Source of the DNA: Dethiosulfatibacter sp. | Lineage (GTDB): Bacteria; Bacillota_A; Clostridia; Tissierellales; Dethiosulfatibacteraceae | Length of the DNA stretch: 19,458 nt | Direction of reading: 5' to 3' | NCBI GenBank assembly: GCA_019084435.1 | Contig: JAHRFV010000287.1 | Location: 1-19,458, forward strand | Part shown: one piece after another, positions 1 to 7,438 of the stretch | How the letters are laid out: each line of letters begins with the position of its first letter | Position numbering within the stretch: position 1 is the stretch's first letter | The notes under the pieces: generated by a model | Databases searched by the model: none | Told to the model about the DNA's origin: nothing | Seen by the model: only the letters and a program-made list of their open reading frames with translations | Program-made: the position numbers and the translations under genes

Positions 1-52
1 ATCAACTCTATTGTACTATTTTTACACACAGTTTGCACTGATTATGTGAATG

Positions 53-103
53 AAAAATCCACCAATCTCCTTATGTCTAACGATTTTCAGATTAGTGGAT
101 TTT
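53..103 (-). terminator. Terminator of the GntR/ABC operon
   Basis: A long inverted repeat pairs 54-68 with 89-103 (15 positions, one mismatch at 63/94) around a 20-nt loop. On the minus strand the stem is followed by five T (positions 57-53). It lies 37 nt past the stop of the permease gene that ends at 140, so it fits a Rho-independent terminator for that operon. Confidence 0.7.
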
Positions 104-139
104 ACTTTTTCAATGTGGAAATTACTTTTTCAATTGACC

Positions 140-901
140 TTATTCTTTGATTTCTGCTTTTCTGGTCAACAGATAGATGAATACACTCAGTATGCCCCCG
201 GCAACAAGGAATGTAATCACTGCCATGTAAGGATTCATATTGCTGTAACCGAAGGCCTTGTCCATAAATGATATGATGCTACCTGAAAAATCTATCAAGT
301 AATTGCCAAGACCTCTCATCAACATGAAAAAAAATACTGGACTGATGGAAACAACTACTCTCATCCATTTATTGCTTCTGTAATAAATCAAAGTAATCAG
401 CAAACCTGCCAAGCATACAAAAGTATAAAGCGCGAACTGCCATACAAAAGTACTCAGGAGAATGTAGATTTCATTTGATTGTTTCCAGATGAACTCTAAG
501 GTTCTATAATTCATTATTCCAGTGTCTCTATAGGCTGTATATAGCATATCGAACATCGTGGGCGAGGGTACAAACAAATTGTAAATTCTGTTGAGAATCA
601 CATCAATGACAGACATCAGCATAGATATCCTCAAAATACCCAGCATTAAGCCTTTTAGAAATGTTTTTCTCGACACGCTGACACTCTGGGAAAAATAAAA
701 ATCACTTTTGAAGGAGTCCAAACCCACTACAAACATAAATATCACTGTTGCAAACTCCAATCCTGATGAACTCATGTTACCACCTGATGATATGCGTGAA
801 AACGCAAGAAGTGCCAAAACCGATATGAATATGGCGTAATAAATCTTGATGGCGAATAATGATTCAAAAAAATAGAACTTAGAGATTTTCAAAAACTTCA
901 T
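140..901 (-). CDS. ABC transporter permease (membrane protein), partner of YtrB-like ATPase
   Basis: A 253-residue integral membrane protein with about six hydrophobic segments (roughly residues 18-36, 47-62, 85-105, 148-172, 182-202, 226-246) and no enzymatic motif. It ends in a short charged tail. Its start overlaps the stop of the upstream ATPase gene by four bases (ATGA), and a strong AAGGAGGT lies 7-8 nt upstream inside that gene. Position as third gene behind a YtrA-type GntR regulator and an ATPase makes it the membrane subunit of a small ABC exporter. Families of this kind (Ytr, and similar GntR-ABC cassettes in Firmicutes) respond to cell-wall antibiotics or envelope stress; the substrate here is unknown. 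The membrane-subunit role is inferred mainly from context, since such permeases diverge quickly. Confidence 0.75.
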   Translation of the reverse strand: MKFLKISKFYFFESLFAIKIYYAIFISVLALLAFSRISSGGNMSSSGLEFATVIFMFVVGLDSFKSDFYFSQSVSVSRKTFLKGLMLGILRISMLMSVIDVILNRIYNLFVPSPTMFDMLYTAYRDTGIMNYRTLEFIWKQSNEIYILLSTFVWQFALYTFVCLAGLLITLIYYRSNKWMRVVVSISPVFFFMLMRGLGNYLIDFSGSIISFMDKAFGYSNMNPYMAVITFLVAGGILSVFIYLLTRKAEIKE

Positions 902-1776
902 ATTTGCTTACCTCCTTCTTGTGTTAGATATATAAACAACTTCTGCAATTCAACTTTTGATATTTCAAGATTTGATGCCAGTATGCGATTCATTTCCCGC
1001 TCAGTTGCCATTCCTTTGATAGTTGCTGACTTGTATGCTGCCATTGTTTCAATGTTTATGACTTGCTTGTCTTCGATAAACCTTTCCACATCAGCAGATA
1101 AACCGGAAACTCGATAAGCGTTGCTCAAAAGATTCTCGACGCTATCATTCATTAAGATAGTCTCATCATTGATGATGACAACCATTTCTAGTAAATCCGC
1201 TATCTCCTCTATAATATGAGTCGACAGGATTATTGTCTTTGGATTTTCGATATATGATTCCAGAAGTCTTTTGTAAAACATGTCCCTGTGATTGGCATCC
1301 AATCCCAAAATAGGCTCGTCAAATATCATAATTTCCGCATTTGAGGATAGAGTTGTGATAAGTTTTGCAATAGTCTTGAATCCTGTTGACAAGGATTTGA
1401 TTTTCTTGGTTGTGTCAAGTCCAAACTGATGACTCAATTTCATTGCATATTCATAATCAAAATCCTTGTAGAACTCCTTGGTCCAACTGAAAACCTTATT
1501 TATAGTCATTCCATCAAGATAAAGAGTCTTCTCAGTCATGTAATATACCTTTTCCAGTGCAGATTGACTTGAGGAAACATCCTCGTCTCCTATCAATATT
1601 TGACCCGTTGTAGGAAACACCCTGTTGGTGATCATGTTGAGAAGTGTTGTTTTGCCAACGCCATTCCTGCCAAGCAATCCATATATCTTGTTACTCTCGA
1701 ACTTCAATGAAACATTGTTTAAGACGCAATTGTTATTATAATACTTCGTAATATTCTTGACTTGAATGCTATTCAT
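898..1776 (-). CDS. ABC transporter ATP-binding protein, YtrB-like
   Basis: Cytoplasmic ATPase subunit of about 292 residues. Visible motifs: Walker A GRNGVGKTT (about 36-44), signature LSTGF (129-133, a variant of LSGGQ), Walker B IMIFDE (149-154) and the switch histidine in STH (187). The Q-loop region reads YMTE, with Glu where Gln is usual; this substitution is seen in some ABC-2 exporters. The C-terminal 70 residues form an accessory domain. Start choice: the ATG at 1776 has AGGAG 9 nt upstream, while an in-frame ATG at 1782 has only 3 nt of spacing, so 1776 is preferred. The start lies inside the end of the GntR gene (stop at 1771-1769), which suggests translational coupling. Together with the permease at 140-901 it should form an ABC exporter. 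Confidence 0.9.
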   Translation of the reverse strand: MNSIQVKNITKYYNNNCVLNNVSLKFESNKIYGLLGRNGVGKTTLLNMITNRVFPTTGQILIGDEDVSSSQSALEKVYYMTEKTLYLDGMTINKVFSWTKEFYKDFDYEYAMKLSHQFGLDTTKKIKSLSTGFKTIAKLITTLSSNAEIMIFDEPILGLDANHRDMFYKRLLESYIENPKTIILSTHIIEEIADLLEMVVIINDETILMNDSVENLLSNAYRVSGLSADVERFIEDKQVINIETMAAYKSATIKGMATEREMNRILASNLEISKVELQKLFIYLTQEGGKQI

Positions 1777-2140
1777 TTCCATCAGCTCCTTTAATCATTT
1801 CGACTATCTCATCGACTGTAATTTCTAGTTTATCAGCTTCTTCCAGAAGCTTTCTGACATATGTTTTAGAGAAATCTTTTTTCCTCTTATCTGTCAGCTT
1901 TCTTTTTGCACCTATGGCAACAAACATTCCTACACCTCTTCTTTTATATATGATTTCGTCGTCTACCAAAAGATTGTACCCTTTAGCTACCGTCGCTGGG
2001 TTTATTTTATAGTTAAGCGAGATTTCTGTTGTGGAAGGCACCTGCGTCTCTTCCTCATAAATACCCCTAATTATGTCATTCTCTATTGATTGGGCTATTT
2101 GATGGTAAATGGGTACTTGACTGCTAAAATCAATTTTCAT
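1769..2140 (-). CDS. GntR-family transcriptional regulator, YtrA subfamily
   Basis: A 123-residue DNA-binding protein. Residues 8-76 form the GntR winged helix-turn-helix: PIYHQIAQSI, then VPSTTEISLNYKINPATV as the recognition region, ending in RRGVGMFV. The remaining ~45 residues form the short all-helical C-terminal region typical of the YtrA subfamily, which lacks a large effector domain. YtrA-type regulators usually repress their own operon with adjacent ABC genes, and that layout is present: the gene is first, the ATPase overlaps its end, and a palindromic operator overlaps the promoter. RBS GAGGTG stands 9 nt before the ATG. The inducer cannot be read from the sequence; cell-wall-active compounds are the usual signal in relatives. 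Confidence 0.93.
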   Translation of the reverse strand: MKIDFSSQVPIYHQIAQSIENDIIRGIYEEETQVPSTTEISLNYKINPATVAKGYNLLVDDEIIYKRRGVGMFVAIGAKRKLTDKRKKDFSKTYVRKLLEEADKLEITVDEIVEMIKGADGNE

Positions 2141-2185
2141 GGTCTATTTCACCTCTCTTGTTGTTGGTCAAGATAATTGGTTAGT

Positions 2186-2203
2186 TAGTTATGTAATTAA
2201 CTA
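2186..2203. promoter_or_regulatory. Palindromic operator, probable GntR/YtrA-type site
   Basis: A perfect inverted repeat TAGTTA-N6-TAACTA covers the end of the -10 box and the expected start site. Binding here would block transcription, which fits autorepression by the GntR regulator encoded directly downstream. The assignment to that protein is inferred from position. Confidence 0.6.
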
Positions 2204-2228
2204 TACAACAATAGAGCTAATATGTCAA
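2200..2228 (-). promoter_or_regulatory. Sigma-A promoter of the GntR/ABC operon
   Basis: On the minus strand TTGACA (2228-2223), a 17-nt spacer and TATAGT (2205-2200) match a vegetative promoter closely. Expected transcription start is near 2193, about 50 nt upstream of the GntR start codon. Confidence 0.8.
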
Positions 2229-2242
2229 TACTTATTAAATTT

Positions 2243-2275
2243 AAAAAAATCAGTGCATGATATCCATACACTGAT
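2243..2275 (-). terminator. Terminator after the TetR gene
   Basis: Stem ATCAGTG/CACTGAT (2249-2255 with 2269-2275), extended by three further pairs inside a mismatch, followed on the minus strand by seven T (2249-2243). It separates the TetR transcript from the next operon, whose -35 box starts 15 nt further on. Confidence 0.8.
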
Positions 2276-2316
2276 GTTGATACTGAAATATGATTACTTA
2301 CTTTAATGATATTGCA

Positions 2317-2928
2317 CTAAGTCGTTTTCCTCATCAAGCCTTTTTCCATAATATCCAGAAATGCTTTGAACACTTCGCCGTGATCCGTCTCATCTTTAAG
2401 CTCATAGTTCTCAAGATTTATGATAACCGAGGTCATAGAAAAGGCTGCAATATTAACATTTATATCATTTCTGAAATCACCTTTTTCGATGTAGATTTCT
2501 ACTATTTCTTTAAAAAACTTGACACTTTCAGGGATGACTTCTTTCAATATTGATTTTTTTACTTCCTGGGGGCATTCCTTCAAGAATCGGTCTTTCAAGG
2601 CTATCATCTCATAGTCTTTCGTCTCAAATTCATTTGCTTTCAACAGCATACGGACCATAAGATCCGAAAAACTTAGATGGGAAAATTTGTTCATCTCTTC
2701 AGTCAGAACATCAGCCTTTGCAACGCCAATATCCTTAAACATGAATTTGAACAAATCATCCTTGTTGTAAAAGTATTGGTAGAAGCTGCCTTTCGGTATG
2801 TCCGCACAATCTACAATCATATCAATTGTCGCTTTTTGATAGTGTGTTTGCGAAAACACTTTTTTTGCAGCCTGCAATATTCTCTCTTTTTTATCTTCTG
2901 GCAAATTATCAAATGTACTTTTTGGCAT
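2317..2928 (-). CDS. TetR/AcrR-family transcriptional regulator
   Basis: A 203-residue regulator. The N-terminal domain (about 9-58) has the TetR pattern: a helix with ERILQAAKKVF, then ATIDMIVDCADIPKGSFYQYF and NKDDLF, which is the recognition helix and the tyrosine-rich start of helix 4. The remaining ~140 helical residues are the ligand-binding and dimer domain, whose ligand cannot be predicted. RBS GGAGGG is 5-6 nt before the ATG. It lies 22 nt after a small membrane-protein gene and shares its promoter, which carries two tandem palindromes. The simplest reading is a self-regulated TetR repressor that also controls the membrane protein, and perhaps the exporter encoded upstream. Confidence 0.92.
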   Translation of the reverse strand: MPKSTFDNLPEDKKERILQAAKKVFSQTHYQKATIDMIVDCADIPKGSFYQYFYNKDDLFKFMFKDIGVAKADVLTEEMNKFSHLSFSDLMVRMLLKANEFETKDYEMIALKDRFLKECPQEVKKSILKEVIPESVKFFKEIVEIYIEKGDFRNDINVNIAAFSMTSVIINLENYELKDETDHGEVFKAFLDIMEKGLMRKTT

Positions 2929-2950
2929 ACCATCCCTCCATCACTTCATT

Positions 2951-3355
2951 CTAATAGACAAACACACCCAATGCAATAAATATTATTGAAATGGTCAATA
3001 CTGAAATGTTGAGCTTTTTCATCTTTTTTGGATTATTAAGGGTCTCGGATGCAAATTGCCTGAATTGGTCATACTTAAAAAGCAAGGCTGATAACTTAAT
3101 GGTCGTCAACGATACTATGACTGCCATAATCCAACTATATTGGACATTTAGATTGAAAACCTGGTACCATGTCCAGGCAATCACAAACAATCCCACTACC
3201 CCAATGACATATATCCACACAGGCTTTTGACTCGCATATGCTTTTTCCATTTCCCACTTGTTCCACCTGTCCCCCATTGTTACCATCAGGACCCTTGTGA
3301 TAATACCAACTGCTGCCCATATGAAGCATAAATAACTGAAATAATTGAATTCCAT
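2951..3355 (-). CDS. Small four-helix membrane protein, unknown function
   Basis: A 134-residue protein not recognised as a named family. Four hydrophobic segments are visible, near residues 5-25, 47-67, 72-94 and 113-133. Between the first two is a charged loop rich in Trp, Lys and Glu (about 29-44), and between the last two a basic loop with KYDQFR and KKMKK. This resembles a compact integral membrane protein with both ends on one side. It is the first gene behind a perfect consensus promoter and precedes the TetR gene by 22 nt, so the two are probably co-transcribed. GGAG is 6 nt before the ATG. A role in export or sensing with the TetR regulator is only a guess from context. Confidence 0.75.
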   Translation of the reverse strand: MEFNYFSYLCFIWAAVGIITRVLMVTMGDRWNKWEMEKAYASQKPVWIYVIGVVGLFVIAWTWYQVFNLNVQYSWIMAVIVSLTTIKLSALLFKYDQFRQFASETLNNPKKMKKLNISVLTISIIFIALGVFVY

Positions 3356-3367
3356 TTTTCTCTCCTA

Positions 3368-3417
3368 AATATATAATATGACTAATAGTCATGTGACTCT
3401 TAGTCATATTATATATT
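3368..3417. repeat. Long interrupted palindrome around the tandem operators
   Basis: Seventeen-base arms at 3368-3384 and 3401-3417 are exact reverse complements, separated by 16 nt. With one skipped base the symmetry continues outward (CCTAA at 3364 and TTAGG to 3420). The arms contain the outer halves of the two operators and the -10 box. Confidence 0.85.
3378..3407. promoter_or_regulatory. Two tandem palindromic operators, probable TetR sites
   Basis: Positions 3378-3392 form a perfect 15-bp palindrome ATGACTA-A-TAGTCAT. Positions 3393-3407 form a near copy, GTGACTC-T-TAGTCAT. The centres are 15 bp apart. They cover the expected transcription start and the first ~25 transcribed bases of the consensus promoter. 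The size and symmetry suit a TetR-family dimer, and the TetR gene is in the transcript, so autorepression is likely. Confidence 0.65.
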
Positions 3418-3436
3418 AGGAATTTTATCTTGTCAA
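3408..3436 (-). promoter_or_regulatory. Perfect consensus sigma-A promoter for membrane protein/TetR pair
   Basis: Minus-strand TTGACA (3436-3431), exactly 17 nt, then TATAAT (3413-3408): both hexamers match consensus fully. It should be very strong unless repressed, consistent with the tandem operators immediately downstream. Confidence 0.85.
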
Positions 3437-3459
3437 CAGTTTTGTTTCTATCACTTTAT

Positions 3460-4587
3460 TTAATCGTTAAGTGGTTTGAGAAATGTCACACCGAAGGTCG
3501 AAAATGCAAATCCAAACATCAATATAACCACCAGATTTATCAGTATTTCATCAATGGATTTTCCTTGCAGTATTTTTTCACTTGCATCCATGACCCATTT
3601 TTGAGGAACAATATTTCCTAACCGATTCACTATGTCAGGCATCATCGATTTTGGGATGAACGAACCCCCCAGTATCGAGGATGGCACAACAACTGTTGCC
3701 GTTAAAAGCATCGGATTGAAATTGTTTTTCATAATACCCGCGAGACCTATTCCCAATCCCAAAGTTGCAATGAGAAATGCAAACAAAATCAATGATAGCG
3801 CCCAGAATTCTTGTCCCCAAGACAGTTCAAAAACAATTTTTAGCACGATCAGGATAGGAATCAACTGCATTAGTCCTAATATCATACTTCCCATGAGGTT
3901 ACCTAACACAATTTCCCATTCCTTGACAGGTTGCGTAAATATTCTAGCAAGTGTCAGCCTTTTTTTGTCCTCCATCAGCGTCCCCATGGATACAAATACA
4001 AGGAGCATGATAAAAGTGAGCACAAATCCCATAGAGGTCATTTTGGATTCAATTTCATTGTTTGCATCTATAACACCTGCAATTTTGTAATCTACTGTTA
4101 TCGTTGGTAATTTTAGATATTCTAGAAAGTCGGATATATTTTCTTCCGATCCTTGTTCGCTTATAGTATACAGACCTTCTACAAAATTATTGATGTCACT
4201 GCTAAGTGTCGTGTAGAACAATTCTTTACTGTTGGTATAGACAACTATCTCCGTAGTTTCATTACTTTGGATTCTCTCACTGAAATCGTCTGGAATCATT
4301 AACAGATAATCCGCTTTTCCTGATTGGCTCAAGTCCCCATACTCTTCCAATTCCAGTTCCTTTGTTATAACACTATCCTGGTTTTCAAGATATTGGACCA
4401 ATGCTTCGCCATGGATGCCACCGTCAAGATTCAGATAAAGAACTTCATGATTTTTCGTGGCATCTCTTCCAGAAATAAATGTCATCATTGCAATGACAAT
4501 GACAGGTAACATTGTCAAGGCAATTAGTTCTTTTTTATTCCGAAAAGCCCTTTTTACGATATTGGCAGCTATAAATATACTATTCAT
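3460..4587 (-). CDS. ABC-2 type transporter permease (second of pair)
   Basis: A 375-residue membrane subunit of an ABC-2 exporter. One N-terminal helix (about 22-40) is followed by a ~150-residue extracytoplasmic region, then five or six helices between about 180 and 370. The motif region MGTLMEDKKRLTLARI (about 204-219), the conserved cytoplasmic stretch after the second helix, is typical of this family, in which two permeases pair with one ATPase. The start at 4587 overlaps the preceding permease gene by 8 nt, and AAGGAGGG precedes it at good spacing. No convincing hairpin terminator follows the stop, so some transcription may continue into the membrane protein/TetR pair. Substrate unknown; lipids, peptides or drugs are typical. 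Confidence 0.9.
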   Translation of the reverse strand: MNSIFIAANIVKRAFRNKKELIALTMLPVIVIAMMTFISGRDATKNHEVLYLNLDGGIHGEALVQYLENQDSVITKELELEEYGDLSQSGKADYLLMIPDDFSERIQSNETTEIVVYTNSKELFYTTLSSDINNFVEGLYTISEQGSEENISDFLEYLKLPTITVDYKIAGVIDANNEIESKMTSMGFVLTFIMLLVFVSMGTLMEDKKRLTLARIFTQPVKEWEIVLGNLMGSMILGLMQLIPILIVLKIVFELSWGQEFWALSLILFAFLIATLGLGIGLAGIMKNNFNPMLLTATVVVPSSILGGSFIPKSMMPDIVNRLGNIVPQKWVMDASEKILQGKSIDEILINLVVILMFGFAFSTFGVTFLKPLND

Positions 4588-5704
4588 TGGTGACCCTCCT
4601 TTTATAAATCGTCAAGGCAGCACCCCATAGTATAGTCGCTATGATAAATAGTACAGCCAATTCTCTTTGTATATTTGAAAATTCTCCCCCAGTCATTACC
4701 GTCGTGATACTTTGAAAAGCCCAGTGATTAATGGTCAAGTTGCTTACAACATCGGATATTGGTGCTCCGGTAAAACCTCCACTCAGAAAAGCCATAAACC
4801 ATAAAACGACTGTCATACTGGCGGTTAGAGCACCGCTTGATTTGATAAAGCTTGAAAATAGAATTCCGATGGCGGATGAAATAAATATTACCAGGGCAAT
4901 AATCATTGTTATTTCCATTGGTTTGCCACCCCAATCAACACCAAATACCAGGGTTGTAACGGCAATAACCAATATTGCCTGAATCACTCCTATTGCTCCA
5001 CTTCCCATAATTTTACCAATTAGATATTCTTTATCCTTTATAGCATAAGCATTGATTCTTTTGTAAATTTTATTGGTTCTATCATCAGTCAGCGATGTCC
5101 CGATTGACATGCCACTAGTCAGCAAGAAGAAAACCAACATACTGGATGCAAAATACTGATAGCTGTTAATGTTCGAAAATATTGTGTCTGGCGTTTTTTC
5201 AGTTATGTATTGCTTGCTTTGTGGGTTCGGTGATACATCACTCGGTATTGAATCGTTCAGGGCTATTGTAAAGTTAAGAGAGGAAAGAAAACCGCCTGTC
5301 AAAGTCCTTACAACCGTCTCTTCTGCCAACCCTTTCCCCGAACCGATGATTTGAACGTAATTGCCAACAGATGGTACGATAATAGCTACAGGGTAACCGT
5401 TCTCAATCATCTGATCTTCTATGCCAACTTCTAAACTTTCAACCAGCGAGAAGTAATCAGCTCCACTATTTCTTATAAAACTATCGTATGCTTTTGCCCA
5501 TCCTTCTGGATTTTCATTAACATATATCACATCAAAATGATCAACCGTCTGTGTCTCTGCCATATCAAATGCAGGCTTCATTACTGATCCCATTACAAAT
5601 ACCATGATGATTGGCATAAACAGAATTAGCGCAAAACTGACAGGGCTTCTTAGCGACATCTTAATATCATTTATAGCTATGGTAGTTACATGTTTCCAAT
5701 TCAT
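4580..5704 (-). CDS. ABC-2 type transporter permease (first of pair)
   Basis: A 374-residue ABC-2 permease with the same plan as its downstream partner: helix near 22-43, a large extracytoplasmic segment to about residue 190, then a cluster of five or six helices. The cytoplasmic stretch GTSLTDDRTNKIYKRINAY (about 207-225) matches the equivalent segment of the family. The two permeases are similar in size and layout and probably form a heterodimer. AGGAGG 8 nt upstream of the ATG overlaps the stop codon of the ATPase gene, and the two coding regions are 10 nt apart. Membrane localised; substrate unknown. Confidence 0.9.
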   Translation of the reverse strand: MNWKHVTTIAINDIKMSLRSPVSFALILFMPIIMVFVMGSVMKPAFDMAETQTVDHFDVIYVNENPEGWAKAYDSFIRNSGADYFSLVESLEVGIEDQMIENGYPVAIIVPSVGNYVQIIGSGKGLAEETVVRTLTGGFLSSLNFTIALNDSIPSDVSPNPQSKQYITEKTPDTIFSNINSYQYFASSMLVFFLLTSGMSIGTSLTDDRTNKIYKRINAYAIKDKEYLIGKIMGSGAIGVIQAILVIAVTTLVFGVDWGGKPMEITMIIALVIFISSAIGILFSSFIKSSGALTASMTVVLWFMAFLSGGFTGAPISDVVSNLTINHWAFQSITTVMTGGEFSNIQRELAVLFIIATILWGAALTIYKRRVTNE

Positions 5705-5714
5705 GTCAGACCTC

Positions 5715-6650
5715 CTAATCTCTTAGTTTTCTGCCAGTCAATGACAAGAATACAGTTTCCAGGTTTGGTACGGACATTTTTACTTCCTTGATTCTAACGT
5801 CATTGCTGGACAACAGGAAAAACACGTCCTGCAGTACTGATTGTGCGTTTTCAGCAAGTATTTCAATCTTGTTATCGTTGAACTCGACATGATTTAATCC
5901 ATGAACAGTCTTCAGTTTTTCCAAAGAACTATAGTTCATATTTAAACACTCGATTGTTATTCTATCTTCGTTGGAAACTATTCTTTTCAGTTGTTCCTTA
6001 GTACCACTGGCTATTACTCTGCCATTGTCAAGAATAGATATCTGGTTGCAGATAGATTCAACTTCTTCCATATAGTGGCTGGTATAAATGATTGTTGATC
6101 CCATCTGATTCAAACGTTTGACTGAATCTAGAATATGATTTCTAGACTGGGGATCAATTCCTACAGTAGGCTCATCCATGATGATAATCTTAGGTTGATG
6201 AACTATAGCACAAGCTATGTTGAGTCTTCTTTTCATCCCACCTGAGAACTCTTTTGGAGTTCCGCTGGATTTATCGGTCAATCCCACAAACTCCAGTGCT
6301 TCATCAGTCCTTTGTTTTAGTATGCTTCCCCGCAATCCTGCCAATTTGCCAAAAAAAGATATGTTTTCCCTTGCTGTCAGAACATCGTATAATGCAATTT
6401 CCTGAGGAACTAAACCTATGCGTCGTTTGACTTCCATCGGATCACTTTTGATATTGATGTTGTCAATTGTTATCGTGCCTACTTCTGGTTTTAAAAGACC
6501 ACAAACGATGTTTATTATTGTGCTTTTACCTGCTCCATTTGGACCCAATAGTCCAAATATATCTCCTTTTGTTACTGATAAATTTAAATTGTCTACAGCG
6601 ATATTGTTGCCATATTTTTTAGTCAGATCTCGAATCTTAATCAATTCCAT
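5715..6650 (-). CDS. ABC transporter ATP-binding protein (ABC-2 exporter)
   Basis: A 311-residue ATPase subunit with all motifs intact: Walker A GPNGAGKST (36-44), Q-loop Gln83, signature FSGGMKRR (135-142), Walker B IIIMDE (155-160) and switch His192. The C-terminal ~85 residues form the accessory domain typical of the CcmA/DrrA/NatA-type drug and lipid exporters. It is first in a three-gene operon with two ABC-2 permeases. AAGGAG is about 9 nt before the ATG. The operon starts 125 nt after the terminator of a LuxR-type response regulator gene, and the leader holds repeated half-sites, so control by that two-component system is likely, as for several Firmicute exporters. Confidence 0.95.
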   Translation of the reverse strand: MELIKIRDLTKKYGNNIAVDNLNLSVTKGDIFGLLGPNGAGKSTIINIVCGLLKPEVGTITIDNINIKSDPMEVKRRIGLVPQEIALYDVLTARENISFFGKLAGLRGSILKQRTDEALEFVGLTDKSSGTPKEFSGGMKRRLNIACAIVHQPKIIIMDEPTVGIDPQSRNHILDSVKRLNQMGSTIIYTSHYMEEVESICNQISILDNGRVIASGTKEQLKRIVSNEDRITIECLNMNYSSLEKLKTVHGLNHVEFNDNKIEILAENAQSVLQDVFFLLSSNDVRIKEVKMSVPNLETVFLSLTGRKLRD

Positions 6651-6705
6651 AACTTGGTCTCCTTTTTGTTTTGGTTATTATGTTCTTATTTTAACGTTTT
6701 TCGAT

Positions 6706-6711
6706 ATAATA
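6706..6711 (-). promoter_or_regulatory. Candidate -10 box of the ABC-2 exporter operon
   Basis: Minus-strand TATTAT at 6711-6706 is the best -10 candidate ahead of the ATPase gene. No good -35 box stands at 16-18 nt upstream, which suits a promoter that needs an activator bound at the half-sites further upstream. Confidence 0.4.
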
Positions 6712-6737
6712 TTCATGACCCAATATGCCTTTCATAA

Positions 6738-6766
6738 CAGTACAAAAGTACTGAACTTTTCAGTAC
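6738..6766. promoter_or_regulatory. Three GTAC half-sites, probable LuxR-type response regulator box
   Basis: CAGTAC (6738-6743), GTACTG (6748-6753) and CAGTAC (6761-6766) alternate in orientation. They form two nested inverted repeats: CAGTAC-N4-GTACTG, and GTACTGAA-N3-TTCAGTAC (6748-6766). They lie just upstream of the likely exporter promoter, about 50 nt past the stop of the NarL/LuxR-type regulator gene. Binding by that regulator is inferred. Confidence 0.55.
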
Positions 6767-6774
6767 CTCGTAAA

Positions 6775-6799
6775 TAAAAAAGCAACCACAAGGGCTGCT
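6775..6799 (-). terminator. Terminator after the LuxR-type response regulator gene
   Basis: Stem of seven pairs (6781-6787 with 6793-6799, one G-U pair), five-base loop, then TTTTTTA on the minus strand. It lies 13 nt past the stop codon and separates the two-component genes from the exporter operon. Confidence 0.8.
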
Positions 6800-6812
6800 C
6801 TGAAAACCGAGC

Positions 6813-7436
6813 CTAATCAGTGAGATAGTAAACCGCTATCTGGGTTCTATCTCTCAAATCAAGTTTAGCAAGTATGGATGAAATATAATTCTTAATTGTG
6901 CTTTCTCCTAGATAAAGTTTTTCTGAAATCTCCTTGTTGGAATAGCCCCTACTGATTAGAATTGTGATTTCAATTTCTCTTGGTGTCAAGCCAAAGGTGC
7001 TCAAGTCTTTTTTTTGATCTTTATGCAGCATGTTGGAAATCCTATCGGCTATATCTCCGTGTATCAGCATTGTGCCATGATATGCCAATTTGATCTGTTC
7101 TCTTATTTTATCTGAGGGTGTGTTCTTCAAAATATACCCTCTTGCTCCATTTTTTAATGCTTGAAATATATATTCATCATCATGAAAGGTTGTTAGAATA
7201 ATAATACTGACAGATGGAAAATCATCCTTGATTTTTTTGGTGCCTATAATACCATCGCATATAGGCATTCTAATGTCCATCAACATCACATCAACCTTGG
7301 TTTCCATACATAGTTTATATGCCTCATCTCCATTGGCACATGTTCCGACAATCTCTATGTCATCATCCAAGTCCAGAACAATCTTTAAACTGTCTCTGAT
7401 TAAAGCATCGTCATCTGTTATGGCTACTCTGATCAT
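6813..7436 (-). CDS. Response regulator, NarL/LuxR family
   Basis: A 207-residue regulator. The receiver domain (1-120) has the acidic cluster DDD (8-10), the phospho-acceptor Asp54 in MDIRMP, and the conserved Lys104. A LuxR-type helix-turn-helix (about 148-204) carries LTPREIEI and GYSNKEISEKLYLGESTIKNYI. It starts 2 nt after the stop of the kinase gene. The nearest SD-like GGGAG is about 11 nt away, so translation is probably coupled to the kinase. Phosphorylated by that kinase, it should bind DNA as a dimer. The likely target is the ABC exporter operon directly downstream, given the repeated half-sites; the divergent lemA operon is another possible target. Confidence 0.95.
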   Translation of the reverse strand: MIRVAITDDDALIRDSLKIVLDLDDDIEIVGTCANGDEAYKLCMETKVDVMLMDIRMPICDGIIGTKKIKDDFPSVSIIILTTFHDDEYIFQALKNGARGYILKNTPSDKIREQIKLAYHGTMLIHGDIADRISNMLHKDQKKDLSTFGLTPREIEITILISRGYSNKEISEKLYLGESTIKNYISSILAKLDLRDRTQIAVYYLTD

Positions 7437-7438
7437 TA

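Noticed and set aside
3135..3407. A 90-codon minus-strand frame overlapping the four-helix membrane protein in another frame
   Set aside because: It starts within the operator region, has no ribosome site and encodes a Gly-rich sequence without membrane or domain features, whereas the 134-residue frame has a good SD and four helices.
3440..3475. Hairpin CACTT...AAGTG as a terminator of the ABC-2 exporter operon
   Set aside because: Only five pairs around a 12-nt loop, overlapping the stop codon and without a T-run.
3632..4090. A 152-codon open frame on the plus strand within the ABC-2 permease gene
   Set aside because: It is fully antisense to a gene with clear family features, and its protein has no recognisable domain or supporting ribosome site.
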